The notes beneath the pieces are model-generated. The model saw only the letters and a program-made list of their open reading frames with translations. It had not been told where the DNA came from and did no database searches. From the NCBI RefSeq assembly GCF_003952665.1, contig NZ_CP017946.1, positions 1,674,001-1,738,000 on the forward strand: a stretch of 64,000 nt of DNA. Direction: 5' to 3'. This document shows positions 35,716-44,310 of this stretch, piece after piece. The translations under genes were made by a program, and so were the position numbers. This stretch comes from Bosea sp. Tri-49. Lineage in GTDB: Bacteria; Pseudomonadota; Alphaproteobacteria; Rhizobiales; Beijerinckiaceae. Each line of letters opens with the position of its first letter. Within the stretch, counting starts at the first letter, position 1.

Positions 35716-36462
35716 CTACTGCACTGCCACGGGCTCGCTCTGCAGGCTTGATTGCTCCATCGCCCGCCTCGCCGCGGCCTCCTGCTCCTCCTTCTGCCAG
35801 CGCCGGAACAGGTCGGCGCGGCGGGCCGGATAGCGCTCCTCGCGGGCGGTGAGCTCGGCGATGCGGTCGGTGCGGAAATGGCGGAAGGCCTGCCTGAGCT
35901 CGCACCAGGCGATGACGACGCGGACCCGGTCGAAGAAGGTCATGCCGATCGGCCAGATCATCCGCCGCGATTCGGCACCGGCCTCGTCGCGATAGGCGAT
36001 GTCGAGCTTGCGGCCATTGCGGATCGCGGCCCGGATCGCGGCGGCGTCGACCTGGTCGACAATCGCGGAATCCTTGCAGTAGGCCGGCGCAAACAAGGCG
36101 CCGTCGAGCAGGATCGGGCGTAAGTGCGGCGGCAGCACCGCGGCGACTTTGGCAACGACGTCCTCGGCGGCCCGCGCCAGCGTCGGGTCGGCGCGCTCGG
36201 AGAGCCAGCGCATGCCGACCAGTACCGCCTCGATCTCGTCGGGCGAGAACATCAGTGGCGGCAGATCGAAGCCGGCGTCGAGGACATAGCCGATGCCGGC
36301 CTCGCCGCGCACGGGCACGCCCTGGCGCAGCAGGGCGGCGATGTCGCGATAGACAGTGCGGACCGAGACATCGAGCTCTGAGGCAAGGGTCTCGGCAGTG
36401 ACAGGGCGACGCCTACGGCGCAGCCCCTGGATCAGATCGAGCAAGCGTTCAGCGCGCTGCAT
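35716..36462 (-). CDS. WYL-domain transcriptional regulator (YafY family)
   Basis: A 248-residue regulator with an N-terminal HTH_11 (RLLDLIQGLRRRRRPVTAETLASELDVSVRTVYRDIAALLRQGV, residues about 6-48) and a WYL domain at about 130-210 (GRKLDIAYRDEAG, RRMIWPIGMTFFDRVRVVIAWCELRQAFRHF). WYL domains usually sense a ligand. ATG 36462 is chosen; the extension to 36522 is not homologous. It diverges from a GST gene, and the gap holds a perfect palindrome likely to be its operator. Confidence 0.9.
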   Translation of the reverse strand: MQRAERLLDLIQGLRRRRRPVTAETLASELDVSVRTVYRDIAALLRQGVPVRGEAGIGYVLDAGFDLPPLMFSPDEIEAVLVGMRWLSERADPTLARAAEDVVAKVAAVLPPHLRPILLDGALFAPAYCKDSAIVDQVDAAAIRAAIRNGRKLDIAYRDEAGAESRRMIWPIGMTFFDRVRVVIAWCELRQAFRHFRTDRIAELTAREERYPARRADLFRRWQKEEQEAAARRAMEQSSLQSEPVAVQ

Positions 36463-36514
36463 GGCGTGGTTCCGCTTAGAGGAAGATGGCGTAGAGTGAT
36501 CTTGCTCTACTCGC

Positions 36515-36533
36515 CCTGACATTAAATGTCAGG
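36515..36533. promoter_or_regulatory. Perfect palindrome between WYL regulator and GST gene
   Basis: CCTGACATT-A-AATGTCAGG: 9-bp perfect arms around one base, 53 bp from each start codon in the 123-bp divergent gap. The TGACA/TGTCA core is the kind of site I associate with YafY-family regulators. It is the likely operator for both genes. Confidence 0.65.
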
Positions 36534-36585
36534 AGTGTGGCAGCAGTGCATGCTGCATACTGAAACGTATTGGCTGGGGGAACAA

Positions 36586-37302
36586 ATGCTGGAGCTTCAC
36601 GTGTTCGGGCCCGCCTTCGGCCAGCCCGACCCCAGCCCGTTCTGCATGAAGGGCATCATCCTGATGGAGATGTCCGGCCTGCCCTACAGGCGGGTTCGCG
36701 GCAATCTGCAGAAGGCGCCGAAGGGTAAGTTCCCGGTGCTGCGCGACGGGGACAAGATCGTGCCTGACACGACCTTCATCCGACTGTACCTTGAACAGGC
36801 GCACGGGGTCGACTTCGACAAGGGCCTGTCGGCCGAGCAGCGCGGCACTGCCTGGGCCGTCGAGAAGATGCTCGAAGACCACATGTATTGGATGGTGGTG
36901 CAGGAACGCTGGGCCAATCCCGCCAATTTCGATCGCGGGCCGCGGCGCTTCTTCGATGCCGTGCCAGCGCCGTTGCGGCCGCTGGTCGTCGCCATGATCA
37001 AGCGCCAGGTCCGCCGCAGCCTGCACGGCCACGGCATCGGTCGACACAGTGATGCGGAGCGGCTTGCGCTGGCGAAGCGGGCGCTGGAAGCGCTCGCCGG
37101 CATTCTCGGCGGGAACCCCTATCTTACCGGCCCCGATCCGAGCGGCGCCGACGCGACGCTCGGCGCCTTCATGATCGCCGGGCTGTGCGAGATCTTCGAC
37201 TCGCCCCTGCGTGGCGCACTGCAGGAGCACGCCAACCTGGTTGCTTATGCCGGGCGGATGCGCGAGCGCTATTTCAGCGCCGACGCAGCGAGCGCGGCAT
37301 GA
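36586..37302 (+). CDS. Glutathione S-transferase family protein (Tom37/metaxin-like GST fold)
   Basis: A 238-residue GST-fold protein. The N-terminal thioredoxin-like half runs LELHVFGPAFGQPDPSPFCMKGIILMEMSGLPYRRV and KGKFPVLRDGDKIVPDTTFIRLYL (cis-Pro and Asp/Thr of the glutathione site). The helical C-terminal half contains NPYLTGPDPSGADATLGAFMIAGL. A Cys rather than Ser/Tyr sits in the usual active-site turn. ATG 36586 follows GGGGGAA. It is probably controlled by the divergent WYL regulator. Confidence 0.85.
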   Translation: MLELHVFGPAFGQPDPSPFCMKGIILMEMSGLPYRRVRGNLQKAPKGKFPVLRDGDKIVPDTTFIRLYLEQAHGVDFDKGLSAEQRGTAWAVEKMLEDHMYWMVVQERWANPANFDRGPRRFFDAVPAPLRPLVVAMIKRQVRRSLHGHGIGRHSDAERLALAKRALEALAGILGGNPYLTGPDPSGADATLGAFMIAGLCEIFDSPLRGALQEHANLVAYAGRMRERYFSADAASAA

Positions 37303-37314
37303 GCCGCCATGCTC

Positions 37315-37677
37315 TCAGGGCCGCTTCAGCTTGCAGCGGTCGATGAAGTCGTAGCCCTTCTCGCGGGCCGAATCGTTGAAATAGCCGGTGTCGCGGAAGG
37401 CCTGGAGCTCGTCCTTGGTCATGGCGTTGACCGTGCCCTTGGCGTAGCAGCTGCACGGGGTGTGCACCGCCTCGCGCGTCGTGTTCATCAGACGCGACTG
37501 GGTGATCAGGCAGGCGTCGAAGGCACGCAGCTGGATCATGTAGGGCGTCAGGTTCTTCGCCGTCGGGTCCGGCGCCGGCAGGGAGCTCGTGCTGCCCGCG
37601 GCCATCGCGGCGCCGGCGGACATAAGCAAGGACATTCCAGCAGCCCAAACGACCGCCCCAACCCGCCGCTTCATCAT
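37315..37677 (-). CDS. Small secreted Cys-containing protein, unknown function
   Basis: A 120-residue protein from ATG 37677 with a signal peptide (VGAVVWAAGMSLLMSAGAAMA/A). The mature domain has Cys in AFDACLITQSRL, HTPCSCYAKGTVNAM and FIDRCKLKRP, probably forming disulfides. A longer frame to 37803 would overlap the oxidoreductase end and lacks a signal sequence. It lies 122 bp after the molybdopterin oxidoreductase stop on the same strand. The family is not recognised. Confidence 0.75.
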   Translation of the reverse strand: MMKRRVGAVVWAAGMSLLMSAGAAMAAGSTSSLPAPDPTAKNLTPYMIQLRAFDACLITQSRLMNTTREAVHTPCSCYAKGTVNAMTKDELQAFRDTGYFNDSAREKGYDFIDRCKLKRP

Positions 37678-37799
37678 CACTTGCGTTGTCCGTTTCCGCG
37701 GCTGAGCCCGGGGAGACTCCCGAATCTCCCCTCGACAGGCTGTGCCGTCGCGCGGCGCGGATGGTCCACAGCGGCATCGAAAAAGCAATGACGCAAAGG

Positions 37800-39890
37800 T
37801 CACACCGCCTTGCGAATCCAGACCTTGTTGTCGTGGAAGGCGGCACCGCCATAGGGCGCCGGCGAATCCGCCCCGGTGATGGTGTTGATGCCACGGCCGC
37901 CGCGATGGGCACCGTTCGGCCAGATCGATTCGGCGATGACGACGCCACGCACCAGCCCATCGAACAAGACCGCGTCGAGCTCGACCGTGCCGCGCTGGTT
38001 GCCGACGGTGACATGGTCGCCAGCGGCGATGCCGAGGGCGCCCGCATCGTCCGGATGCAGCATCAGCGTCGGCGCGCCCTCTTTCTTTTTCGCGGTCGGC
38101 GTCTCGGTGAAGCTCGAGTTGAGGAAGTTGCGCGCCGGGCTGGTGGCGAGCCGGAACGGATGCTCCTCATCGGCCGCTTCGATCACACCCCAATGATCGG
38201 GTAGCGAGGGCAGCGCCGCGTGCGGGCCGACGAGACCGGCATTGCTGTTCGGGACCTTGGTCCAATCCGGCTTGAAGCGGAACTTGCCGTCGCGCCAGCC
38301 GAAGCCGTTGAGATAATGCGCTGTCTCAAAATCTGGCTGCACGTCGAGGAAATCATTGGCAACCAGCTCGTCGAGTGTACCGCGGCCGGTCTCCTGCAAG
38401 GTCCAGTCGACAATCTCGCGCGGGGTCATCGTGAAACCGCGGTGCTCGGCGCCGAGACGCTGCGACAGGGCGCAGATCACCTCATGGTTCGAGCGGCACT
38501 CACCCGGCGGGTCGACGAGCTTGCCGCCCCACATGATGTGCTGGTGGCCACCGCCCTGATAGAGATCGTCATGCTCCATGAACTGCGTCGCCGGCAGCAC
38601 GATGTCGGCCATCAGCGCGGTCTCGGTCATGAACTGCTCATGCACGACGGTGAAGAGGTCGTCGCGGGCAAAGCCGCGCTTCACCAGCTCCTGCTCGGGC
38701 GCGACCGTCACCGGATTGGTGTTCTGGATGAACAGCGCCTTGACCGGCCGGCCTTGGCGCAACGCGTCGGGATCTCCGGTCAGCACGCGGCCGATCTGCG
38801 ACTGGTCGAGCTGGCGGACATTGCGGTCGATCTTGTCGAGCCCCTCGATCAGGCCCTTGCGCCATTTGTAGATGCCGCTGTTCGAGTGGAAGGCGCCGCC
38901 GCCTTCGTACTGCCAGGCGCCAGTCACGGTCGGGATGCAGGAGGCGGCGTGGATGTTGACCGCGCCGTTGCGCTGGCGGGCGAAGCCATAGCCGAGGCGG
39001 AAGAAGCTCTTCTTGCGCGTTCCGACCAGGGCAGCGAATTCCTCGATCTCGGCGACTGAGAGGCCGGTGATCGCCGCCGCCCATTCCGGCGTGCGGGTCG
39101 CGAGATGCGCTTCGAGTTCGTCTGGAGCATCGGCGAAGCGGGCGAGGTAATCGCGGTCGGCATGGCCATCGCGGAACAGCACGTGCATGACGGCACAGGC
39201 GAGCGCACCGTCCGTACCGGGCTTGAGCACGAGCGGCAGATCGGCCTGGTCGAGCGTGGCATTGCGGTAGATGTCGATCGCGACGATCTTGGCGCCGCGC
39301 TCCTTCCGCGCCTTGACGGCGTGGTGCATGACGTTGACCTGGGTGTGCACGGCATTGGTGCCCCAGATCACGACGCAGTCCGATTTCGCCATCTCGCGTG
39401 GGTCCGGCCCCGCGAGCCTGCCGGTGCCAGCGATGAAGCCGGTCCAGGCCGTGGTGGTGCAGATCGTCGAGTACTGGCCGGAATAGCGCTTGGCGTGGCG
39501 CAGGCGATTGATGCCGTCGCGCATCACCAGCCCCATGGTGCCGGCATAGTAATAAGGCCAGACCGCCTCGCTGCCGTGCTCGGCCTCGATCGCCAGGAAA
39601 CGCCCTGCGATCTCGTCCAGAGCCTCGTCCCAGGAGATGCGCTCGAAGGCGCCCGAGCCCTTTGGCCCGACGCGCCGCAGCGGATGGAGCAGCCGGTCGG
39701 GGTGATGGATGCGCTCGGCGTAACGGGCGACCTTCGCGCAGATCACGCCGTCGGTGTAGCTCTGGCGCTTGTTGCCGCGGACCCGGCCAATCGTCCTGCC
39801 GTCGATGACCTCGACCTCGAGCGAACAGGCCGAAGGGCAGTCATGCGGGCAGACCGAGGGCAGGCGCGCGATGCGGGGAAGCTCTGTCAT
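37800..39890 (-). CDS. Molybdopterin oxidoreductase (DMSO reductase superfamily)
   Basis: A bis-MGD enzyme of 696 residues. The N-terminal [4Fe-4S] site is C14-x3-C18-x3-C22-x28-C51. Domains then run through GISWDEALDEIA-type residues (ERISWDEALDEI) and VVIWGTNAVHTQ to the C-terminal MGD domain (TSPARNFLNSSF, LMLHPDDAGALGIAAGDHV). C144 in STICTTTAWTG is in the place of the Mo-ligating Cys of formate-dehydrogenase-like enzymes. There is no twin-Arg signal, so it should be cytoplasmic. No partner subunits adjoin it. The substrate is unknown. Confidence 0.9.
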   Translation of the reverse strand: MTELPRIARLPSVCPHDCPSACSLEVEVIDGRTIGRVRGNKRQSYTDGVICAKVARYAERIHHPDRLLHPLRRVGPKGSGAFERISWDEALDEIAGRFLAIEAEHGSEAVWPYYYAGTMGLVMRDGINRLRHAKRYSGQYSTICTTTAWTGFIAGTGRLAGPDPREMAKSDCVVIWGTNAVHTQVNVMHHAVKARKERGAKIVAIDIYRNATLDQADLPLVLKPGTDGALACAVMHVLFRDGHADRDYLARFADAPDELEAHLATRTPEWAAAITGLSVAEIEEFAALVGTRKKSFFRLGYGFARQRNGAVNIHAASCIPTVTGAWQYEGGGAFHSNSGIYKWRKGLIEGLDKIDRNVRQLDQSQIGRVLTGDPDALRQGRPVKALFIQNTNPVTVAPEQELVKRGFARDDLFTVVHEQFMTETALMADIVLPATQFMEHDDLYQGGGHQHIMWGGKLVDPPGECRSNHEVICALSQRLGAEHRGFTMTPREIVDWTLQETGRGTLDELVANDFLDVQPDFETAHYLNGFGWRDGKFRFKPDWTKVPNSNAGLVGPHAALPSLPDHWGVIEAADEEHPFRLATSPARNFLNSSFTETPTAKKKEGAPTLMLHPDDAGALGIAAGDHVTVGNQRGTVELDAVLFDGLVRGVVIAESIWPNGAHRGGRGINTITGADSPAPYGGAAFHDNKVWIRKAV

Positions 39891-40115
39891 GCTTCCTTCC
39901 TAGAACAGGTCCAGTGTCCACGGAAGCGGGGTGGTTGCATTGCCAGGCTGCAACCGGGCAAGGTGCCATTTCCGGCGGCTGGGGATTCGGCCGGGCCATC
40001 AGCCATACGAGCAGCGATGTCGCAGGCAGCCGCTCGTCAACTCCGGATTAAGACTAATGATTCAGTTTGCACGTATCCGAGTAGTCCAAGGCGCCCTGGC
40101 GCCGGAGTTCTGACG

Positions 40116-40940
40116 ATGCGTTGCGTTGCGTTCCTTGCCGGCCTTGCGGCCGCCTGTCTTTCCCTGGCGCTGAGCGCCCCGGCGAAGGCACAATCCTCGC
40201 AGTATAGCCAGTACACCTCGCCCCAGCCGGTACAGAACTGGCACCTGACGCTCGGCGCCGGCCTGCGCTACCAGCCCGACTATATGGGCTCGAACGACTA
40301 CGTCTTCCGGCCGCGGCCGATCATCTCGCTGGGGCGCGGTACCAAGAGCACCTGGTGGACCTCCGAGGACGATGCGATCAGCATCGGCTTCTTCTCGGGC
40401 CAAGCCTGGCGCGTCGGCTTCTCCGGCAACCTGCTCTGGGAGCGCAAGGCCGACACCAACGTGGCCCTGCGTGTCATGGGCGTGCCGGACACCAAGTTCG
40501 GCGCCGAGGCCGGCGCCTTTGTCGAATTCTACCCGACCTCATGGATGCGCGCCCGCGTCGACCTGCGCCGCGGCATCGTCGCCCATGATGCGATGGTGGC
40601 GGAGGCCAAGGTCGACGTCTTCCAGCGCATCGGCGCCTGGTCGCTCGGCGTCGGCCCGCGCATGACGATCGTCGGCTCCGACTATATCCGCACCTATTTC
40701 GGCAGCACCGTCGCCGGCAATGGAGGCATCCTGCAGCGCTACAATGCCGGCGTGCATTCGGTCGGCGCGATCGCGCAGGCCACCTATCACTGGTCCGACA
40801 AGCTGCAAACCACTGCCTATGTCGAGTACAAGCACCTGATGGGCGACGCGGCCAAGGCGCCGATCGTCAAGGCCTTCGGCGATCGCGACTCTGTCACCTT
40901 CGGCATCTCGGCGAGCTACGCCTTCGACCTCGGCTTTTGA
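40116..40940 (+). CDS. MipA/OmpV family outer-membrane protein
   Basis: Predicted outer-membrane beta-barrel of 274 residues with a signal peptide (FLAGLAAACLSLALSAPAKA/Q). Family features: LTLGAGLRYQPDYMGSNDYVFRPRPIISL at the first strands, FGAEAGAFVEFYP, and a C-terminal strand ending in Phe (SVTFGISASYAFDLGF). GGAG lies 9 bp before ATG 40116. MipA-type proteins scaffold peptidoglycan enzymes in E. coli or act as porin-like proteins elsewhere. It is followed by a palindromic repeat. Confidence 0.88.
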   Translation: MRCVAFLAGLAAACLSLALSAPAKAQSSQYSQYTSPQPVQNWHLTLGAGLRYQPDYMGSNDYVFRPRPIISLGRGTKSTWWTSEDDAISIGFFSGQAWRVGFSGNLLWERKADTNVALRVMGVPDTKFGAEAGAFVEFYPTSWMRARVDLRRGIVAHDAMVAEAKVDVFQRIGAWSLGVGPRMTIVGSDYIRTYFGSTVAGNGGILQRYNAGVHSVGAIAQATYHWSDKLQTTAYVEYKHLMGDAAKAPIVKAFGDRDSVTFGISASYAFDLGF

Positions 40941-40946
40941 CCTTTC

Positions 40947-41032
40947 CGTCATTGCGAGCGTAGCACAGCAATCCAGACCAGCGCCTTACCCTCTCCTGGA
41001 TTGCTTCGTCGCTCGCGCTCCTCGCAACGACG
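40947..41032. repeat. Palindromic intergenic repeat, GTCATTGCGAG type, copy 1
   Basis: Outer arms CGTCATTGCGAG / CTCGCAACGACG (one mismatch) and inner arms AGCAATCCAG (40967-40976) / CTGGATTGCT (40996-41005). The same nested design occurs at 63572-63660. It lies at a convergent gene boundary (mipA/ndk). The element type is common in Rhizobiales genomes. Confidence 0.8.
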
Positions 41033-41040
41033 TAGCCACA

Positions 41041-41074
41041 AACGAAAAAGGGCGGGTCCATCGGACCCGCCCTT
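41041..41074 (-). terminator. Rho-independent terminator of ndk
   Basis: A perfect 12-bp stem (AAGGGCGGGTCC / GGACCCGCCCTT, loop GAT), followed on the minus strand by TTTCGTT after the run of T at the stem base. It begins 27 bp after the ndk stop. This is the clearest intrinsic terminator in the window. Confidence 0.9.
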
Positions 41075-41100
41075 CTCGTTTCAGGGGAATGAAAACCGGC

Positions 41101-41523
41101 TCAGCCGACGATCTCGTTGCCCGCGAAGAACTGCGCGATCTCGATCGCGGCGGTCTCCGGCGCGTCCGAGCCATGCACGGTGTTCTCGCCGACCGACTGG
41201 GCGAAGAGCTTGCGGACGGTGCCGTCGGCGGCATTGGCCGGGTTGGTCGCGCCCATCACCTCACGGTACTTGGCGATGCCGTCCTCGCCTTCGAGGACCT
41301 GCACGACGACCGGGCCGGAGGTCATGAACTCGACGAGCTCGCCGAAGAAGGGCCGCTCCTTGTGGACGGCGTAGAAGGTCTGCGCCTGCTCCGTGGTCAT
41401 CTGGATGCGCTTCTGCGCGACGATGCGCAGGCCGGCCTTCTCGATGACCGCGTTGACCGCGCCAGTGAGATTGCGCTTCGTCGCATCGGGCTTGAGAATG
41501 GAGAAGGTACGCTGGACAGCCAT
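41101..41523 (-). CDS. ndk: Nucleoside diphosphate kinase
   Basis: Balances NTP and dNTP pools through a phospho-His intermediate. 140 residues, full family length. Motifs: ERTFSIL-type start ([17 protein letters not shown]), [34 protein letters not shown] and the active-site NTVHGSDA with His 117. Cytosolic. A strong intrinsic terminator follows. Confidence 0.97.
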   Translation of the reverse strand: MAVQRTFSILKPDATKRNLTGAVNAVIEKAGLRIVAQKRIQMTTEQAQTFYAVHKERPFFGELVEFMTSGPVVVQVLEGEDGIAKYREVMGATNPANAADGTVRKLFAQSVGENTVHGSDAPETAAIEIAQFFAGNEIVG

Positions 41524-41801
41524 CGTTATTATCCTTGGGGCAAAACTGGGAATGCGGCGCGCTTATAGCGGCGCCCTCCCCGTGCCACAAGGCTGAGGCG
41601 CACCTTGCGGGCTCACGATCCGCCGTTATGATCTAGGCCATGATCGCCGCGACGGCCCTCGTAATCCTGATGTCGACGCACCTGGAAGGGTGTGCGGGAT
41701 CAGCATTGCGCTAAGCGCGCCGCGATCATCCCCCACGAACCCTGCCGCGGCGAGCAGGGTTCGATGGAATTCAGCTCTCCCGGTTGCCTCGGAGAGCCGA
41801 C

Positions 41802-42344
41802 ATGACATTTGGAAGAGATGAGTATCCCGATCAGTTGGAACATCCGGCTGGTTCCAGCCAGCTATTGATCCGGGCTGTGTGTGGCGATGATCTGGAAGCG
41901 CTGACGGCGCTGGTCAATCTGCCGGGCTTTCGCGCCGGGACCTTGCGCCTGCCCTATCAAAGGGCTGAAGTGACGCGGCGCTGGCTGGAGGATCCGGATA
42001 CCGAGGGGCTCAACATCGTCGCACTCCGCGACGGCGGGCTGATCGGCCAGGCCGGCTTTGCGCGCTATCGCGGCCGGCGGGCGCATGCCGGCTATATCGG
42101 CATCGGCGTGCATGACGATCATCACGGCACCGGCGTCGGCACGGCGCTGCTCGGCGAGATCGTCGACGCCGCGGACAATTGGTTCGGCCTGAAGCGGCTC
42201 GAGCTGACGGTCTACGCCGACAATGCGGCGGCGATCGCGCTCTACCGCAAGTTCGGCTTCGAACCGGAAGGGCTTCTGCGCGCCTACGCTTTCCGCGCCG
42301 GCGCCTATGCCGATGCGCTCACGATGGCGCGGCTGCGTGCCTGA
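41802..42344 (+). CDS. GNAT family N-acetyltransferase
   Basis: A 180-residue GCN5-type acetyltransferase. Acetyl-CoA site: IGIGVHDDHHGTGVGTALLGEIV (R/Q-x2-G-x-G/A region, here HHGTGVG), then LELTVYADNAAAIALYRKFGFEPEG. The length and the C-terminal AYADALTMARLR are of the RimJ/RimL or PhnO-like general type. ATG 41802 follows GGAGAG. The 278-bp gap to the divergent ndk shows nothing else clear. The substrate is unknown. Confidence 0.87.
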   Translation: MTFGRDEYPDQLEHPAGSSQLLIRAVCGDDLEALTALVNLPGFRAGTLRLPYQRAEVTRRWLEDPDTEGLNIVALRDGGLIGQAGFARYRGRRAHAGYIGIGVHDDHHGTGVGTALLGEIVDAADNWFGLKRLELTVYADNAAAIALYRKFGFEPEGLLRAYAFRAGAYADALTMARLRA

Positions 42345-42347
42345 ACC

Positions 42348-42617
42348 TCAGTGCCGGGTCAGGAAGCGACGTGCCTCGCGCAGCGCCTCGGCGACCTCGT
42401 CGCGGTTCATCTCCAGCGCCAGCTCGCTGCGATGGGCGGCGGCGCGGGCGCAGCCCTTGGCGAAGGCGACGTTGAACCAGGTCTGCGCGGCGACGAGGTC
42501 GACCGGGCCGGAACGGCCGGACGCATGCATCAGGCCCAGCTCGTAATAGGCGTCGGCGGAGGCTTCCACCGGGATCGCCAGCGAGGCCGGGATCGCGCTC
42601 ATTTCCATGCGTGCCAT
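42348..42617 (-). CDS. Small Sel1-repeat-like protein
   Basis: An 89-residue protein with one and a half Sel1-like repeats (AYYELGLMHASGRSGPVDLVAAQTWFNVA, then AKGCARAAAHRSELALEMN), probably a two- to three-helix scaffold for protein contacts. ATG 42617 follows AGGGG. No signal peptide, so cytoplasmic. The 3' end lies 3 bp from the convergent GNAT stop. Confidence 0.8.
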   Translation of the reverse strand: MARMEMSAIPASLAIPVEASADAYYELGLMHASGRSGPVDLVAAQTWFNVAFAKGCARAAAHRSELALEMNRDEVAEALREARRFLTRH

Positions 42618-42977
42618 GACAATTACCCCTGTTTTCCTTCGATGCTGGCCCGTTTTGAGGCCGCGGCTTGTGAGGAGAGGTTCGTGCCGGGCGGTAAAAG
42701 ACTCCGCTAAAATTTGAGATGAACCGAAGCTCAACGAGTCGCAAACGAGCAGTTAAAGCAAGATTCGATTCAGGCTCGCATGTCGAATTTTTCAATGATT
42801 ACAACGGGCTCTTGATTCGACCTCGGCGGAGGCGTCAACTCCGGATTCACCTTGCCCCAAGGTCATCGAAGCCGCTGCGACCGCGCGAGATGGCATCTTG
42901 AAGCCGACGCAGGCTCGGATATAGTTTATATCTGAACCATATGGCGACGCAGATCGCCACAACCGAGGAGGAACGCC
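42618..42977. other. 360-bp divergent intergenic region, AT-richer than surroundings
   Basis: Separates the Sel1-like gene (minus) from the DUF2147 gene (plus). It is visibly lower in GC over about 42690-42800. It contains GATATA-GTT-TATATC (42918-42932), a perfect 6-bp inverted repeat 46 bp before the DUF2147 ATG that could be an operator or overlap the promoter. I find no ORF with coding character, no RNA gene and no mobile-element remains. Confidence 0.5.
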
Positions 42978-43352
42978 ATGGCCATTCGCCTGACTATGAC
43001 TGCCGCCGGCCTGCTGCTCGCTTTCGCCGTTCCCGCTTCGGCTCAGGACGTCACCGGCACCTGGCTGCGCGACACCGGCGCATCCAAAGTCCGCTTCACC
43101 AAATGCGGCGAGGCGATGTGCGGCACGATCTCCTGGCTCAAGGAGACAAGCGGCCCGGCCAAGATCGGCCAACGCATCTTCTACGACATGAAGCCATCCA
43201 GCGCCGGCAAGTGGAGCGGCAGCGCCTTCAACCCGGAGGACGGCAAGACCTATTCCGGCACCATGACGCTCTCCGGCGACACGCTGACCACCGCCGGCTG
43301 CGTCTTCGGCGGGATGATCTGCCGCTCGGTGAAGTGGTCGCGCAGCAACTGA
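42978..43352 (+). CDS. DUF2147 family secreted protein
   Basis: A 124-residue periplasmic protein. Signal peptide TMTAAGLLLAFAVPASA/Q. The DUF2147 beta-barrel-like domain follows: VTGTWLRDTGASKVRFTKCGEAMCGTISWLKE, GQRIFYDMKPSSAGKWSG, FNPEDGKTYSGTMTLSGDTLTTAGCVFGGMICRSVKW. Four Cys may form two disulfides. AGGAGG lies just before the ATG, so translation should be strong. The function of the family is not established. Confidence 0.9.
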   Translation: MAIRLTMTAAGLLLAFAVPASAQDVTGTWLRDTGASKVRFTKCGEAMCGTISWLKETSGPAKIGQRIFYDMKPSSAGKWSGSAFNPEDGKTYSGTMTLSGDTLTTAGCVFGGMICRSVKWSRSN

Positions 43353-43377
43353 AACAACGGCGCTCGCCAACCACACC

Positions 43378-43470
43378 CGTCATGGTCGGGCTTGTCCCGA
43401 CCATCCACGTCTTCCTTCACCAAGGACGGTGTTCAAGACGTGGATGCTCGCCACAAGGGCGAGCATAACG
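43378..43470. repeat. Palindromic intergenic repeat, GTCATGGTCGGGC type (imperfect)
   Basis: The left half CATGGTCGGGCTTGTCCC...CCACGTCTT faces the right half AAGACGTGGATGCTCGCC...GAGCAT, giving a long imperfect hairpin whose inner stem ACGTCTT/AAGACGT is perfect. It lies in the convergent gap between the DUF2147 and GST genes. It is a different sequence family from the GTCATTGCGAG elements. Confidence 0.65.
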
Positions 43471-43489
43471 GCAGCGGGTTTGGGCAGCG

Positions 43490-44197
43490 TCAGCGCGCCT
43501 TCTGGCCGAACAGAACAGCCTTTTCCTCGGGCGTGCTGATGCCGGCCGGGTTGCGCAGTTCCTCGGCGACTTTGAGCCCGCGCTGGACCGCGGGGCGCGC
43601 CAGGACGGAATCGAGCCAGCGCCCGACATTCGGGAACTGCTTGATGTCCTGGCCCTGGCGCTCCCAGCCGCGGGCCCAGCCGACGCAGGCCATGTCGGCG
43701 ATCGAATAGTCGTCGCAGATGTAGTCGCGGCCTTCGAGGCGCTTGTTCAAGACACCGTAAAGACGGTTCGCCTCGTTGGTGTAGCGGTCGATCGCGTAAG
43801 GCACCTTCTCCGGCGCATAGATACGGAAGTGGTGGGTCTGGCCGAGCATAGGGCCGAAGCCGCCCATCTGCCAGAACAGCCACTCGTCGACCGCGACGCG
43901 GCCGCGCTCGTCGGCCGGGTAGAACTTCCCGGTCTTGCGGCCGAGATATTGCAGGATCGCGCCGGATTCGAAGACCGAGATCGGCTTGCCGTCCGGCCCG
44001 TCGGGATCGACGATCGCCGGCATGCGGTTGTTCGGCGAAATCGCCAGGAATTCCGGCTTGAACTGGTCGCCCTTGCCGATGTTCACGGGGATGATGGTGT
44101 AGGGCAGCCCGGCTTCCTCGAGCATGATGGTGATCTTCCAGCCGTTCGGCGTCGGCCAGTAGTGGAGATCGATCGGCTTGCCCTGCACTGCTGACAT
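43490..44197 (-). CDS. Glutathione S-transferase (YfcG/Ure2-like)
   Basis: A cytosolic GST of 235 residues, of the Nu/YfcG type with disulfide-reductase potential. N-terminal domain: IDLHYWPTPNGWKITIMLEEAGLPY, SPNNRMPAIVDPDGPDGKP (cis-Pro), FESGAILQYLG (glutathione gamma-Glu site). C-terminal helices: WLFWQMGGFGPMLGQTHHF and YICDDYSIADMACVGWARGWERQG. ATG 44197 follows GAGGA at good spacing. Confidence 0.92.
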   Translation of the reverse strand: MSAVQGKPIDLHYWPTPNGWKITIMLEEAGLPYTIIPVNIGKGDQFKPEFLAISPNNRMPAIVDPDGPDGKPISVFESGAILQYLGRKTGKFYPADERGRVAVDEWLFWQMGGFGPMLGQTHHFRIYAPEKVPYAIDRYTNEANRLYGVLNKRLEGRDYICDDYSIADMACVGWARGWERQGQDIKQFPNVGRWLDSVLARPAVQRGLKVAEELRNPAGISTPEEKAVLFGQKAR

Positions 44198-44310
44198 GTC
44201 CCAGTCCTCGCGGGTTGTTACGGGTCGCCGAGACATCTAGGTCTCGACCGGCACTCCTGTAAGAACCAGTCCCGCGCGCTCCACGCGGACGCGGCATGCA
44301 GACTGCGCGG

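Noticed and set aside
39105..40115. N-terminal extension of the MipA frame
   Set aside because: The frame is open across the opposite-strand oxidoreductase gene, but MipA needs its signal peptide at 40116, which has its own ribosome site.
40947..41032. Palindromic repeats as a CRISPR array
   Set aside because: Each element is a single nested hairpin between genes, with no regular repeat-spacer alternation and no cas genes.
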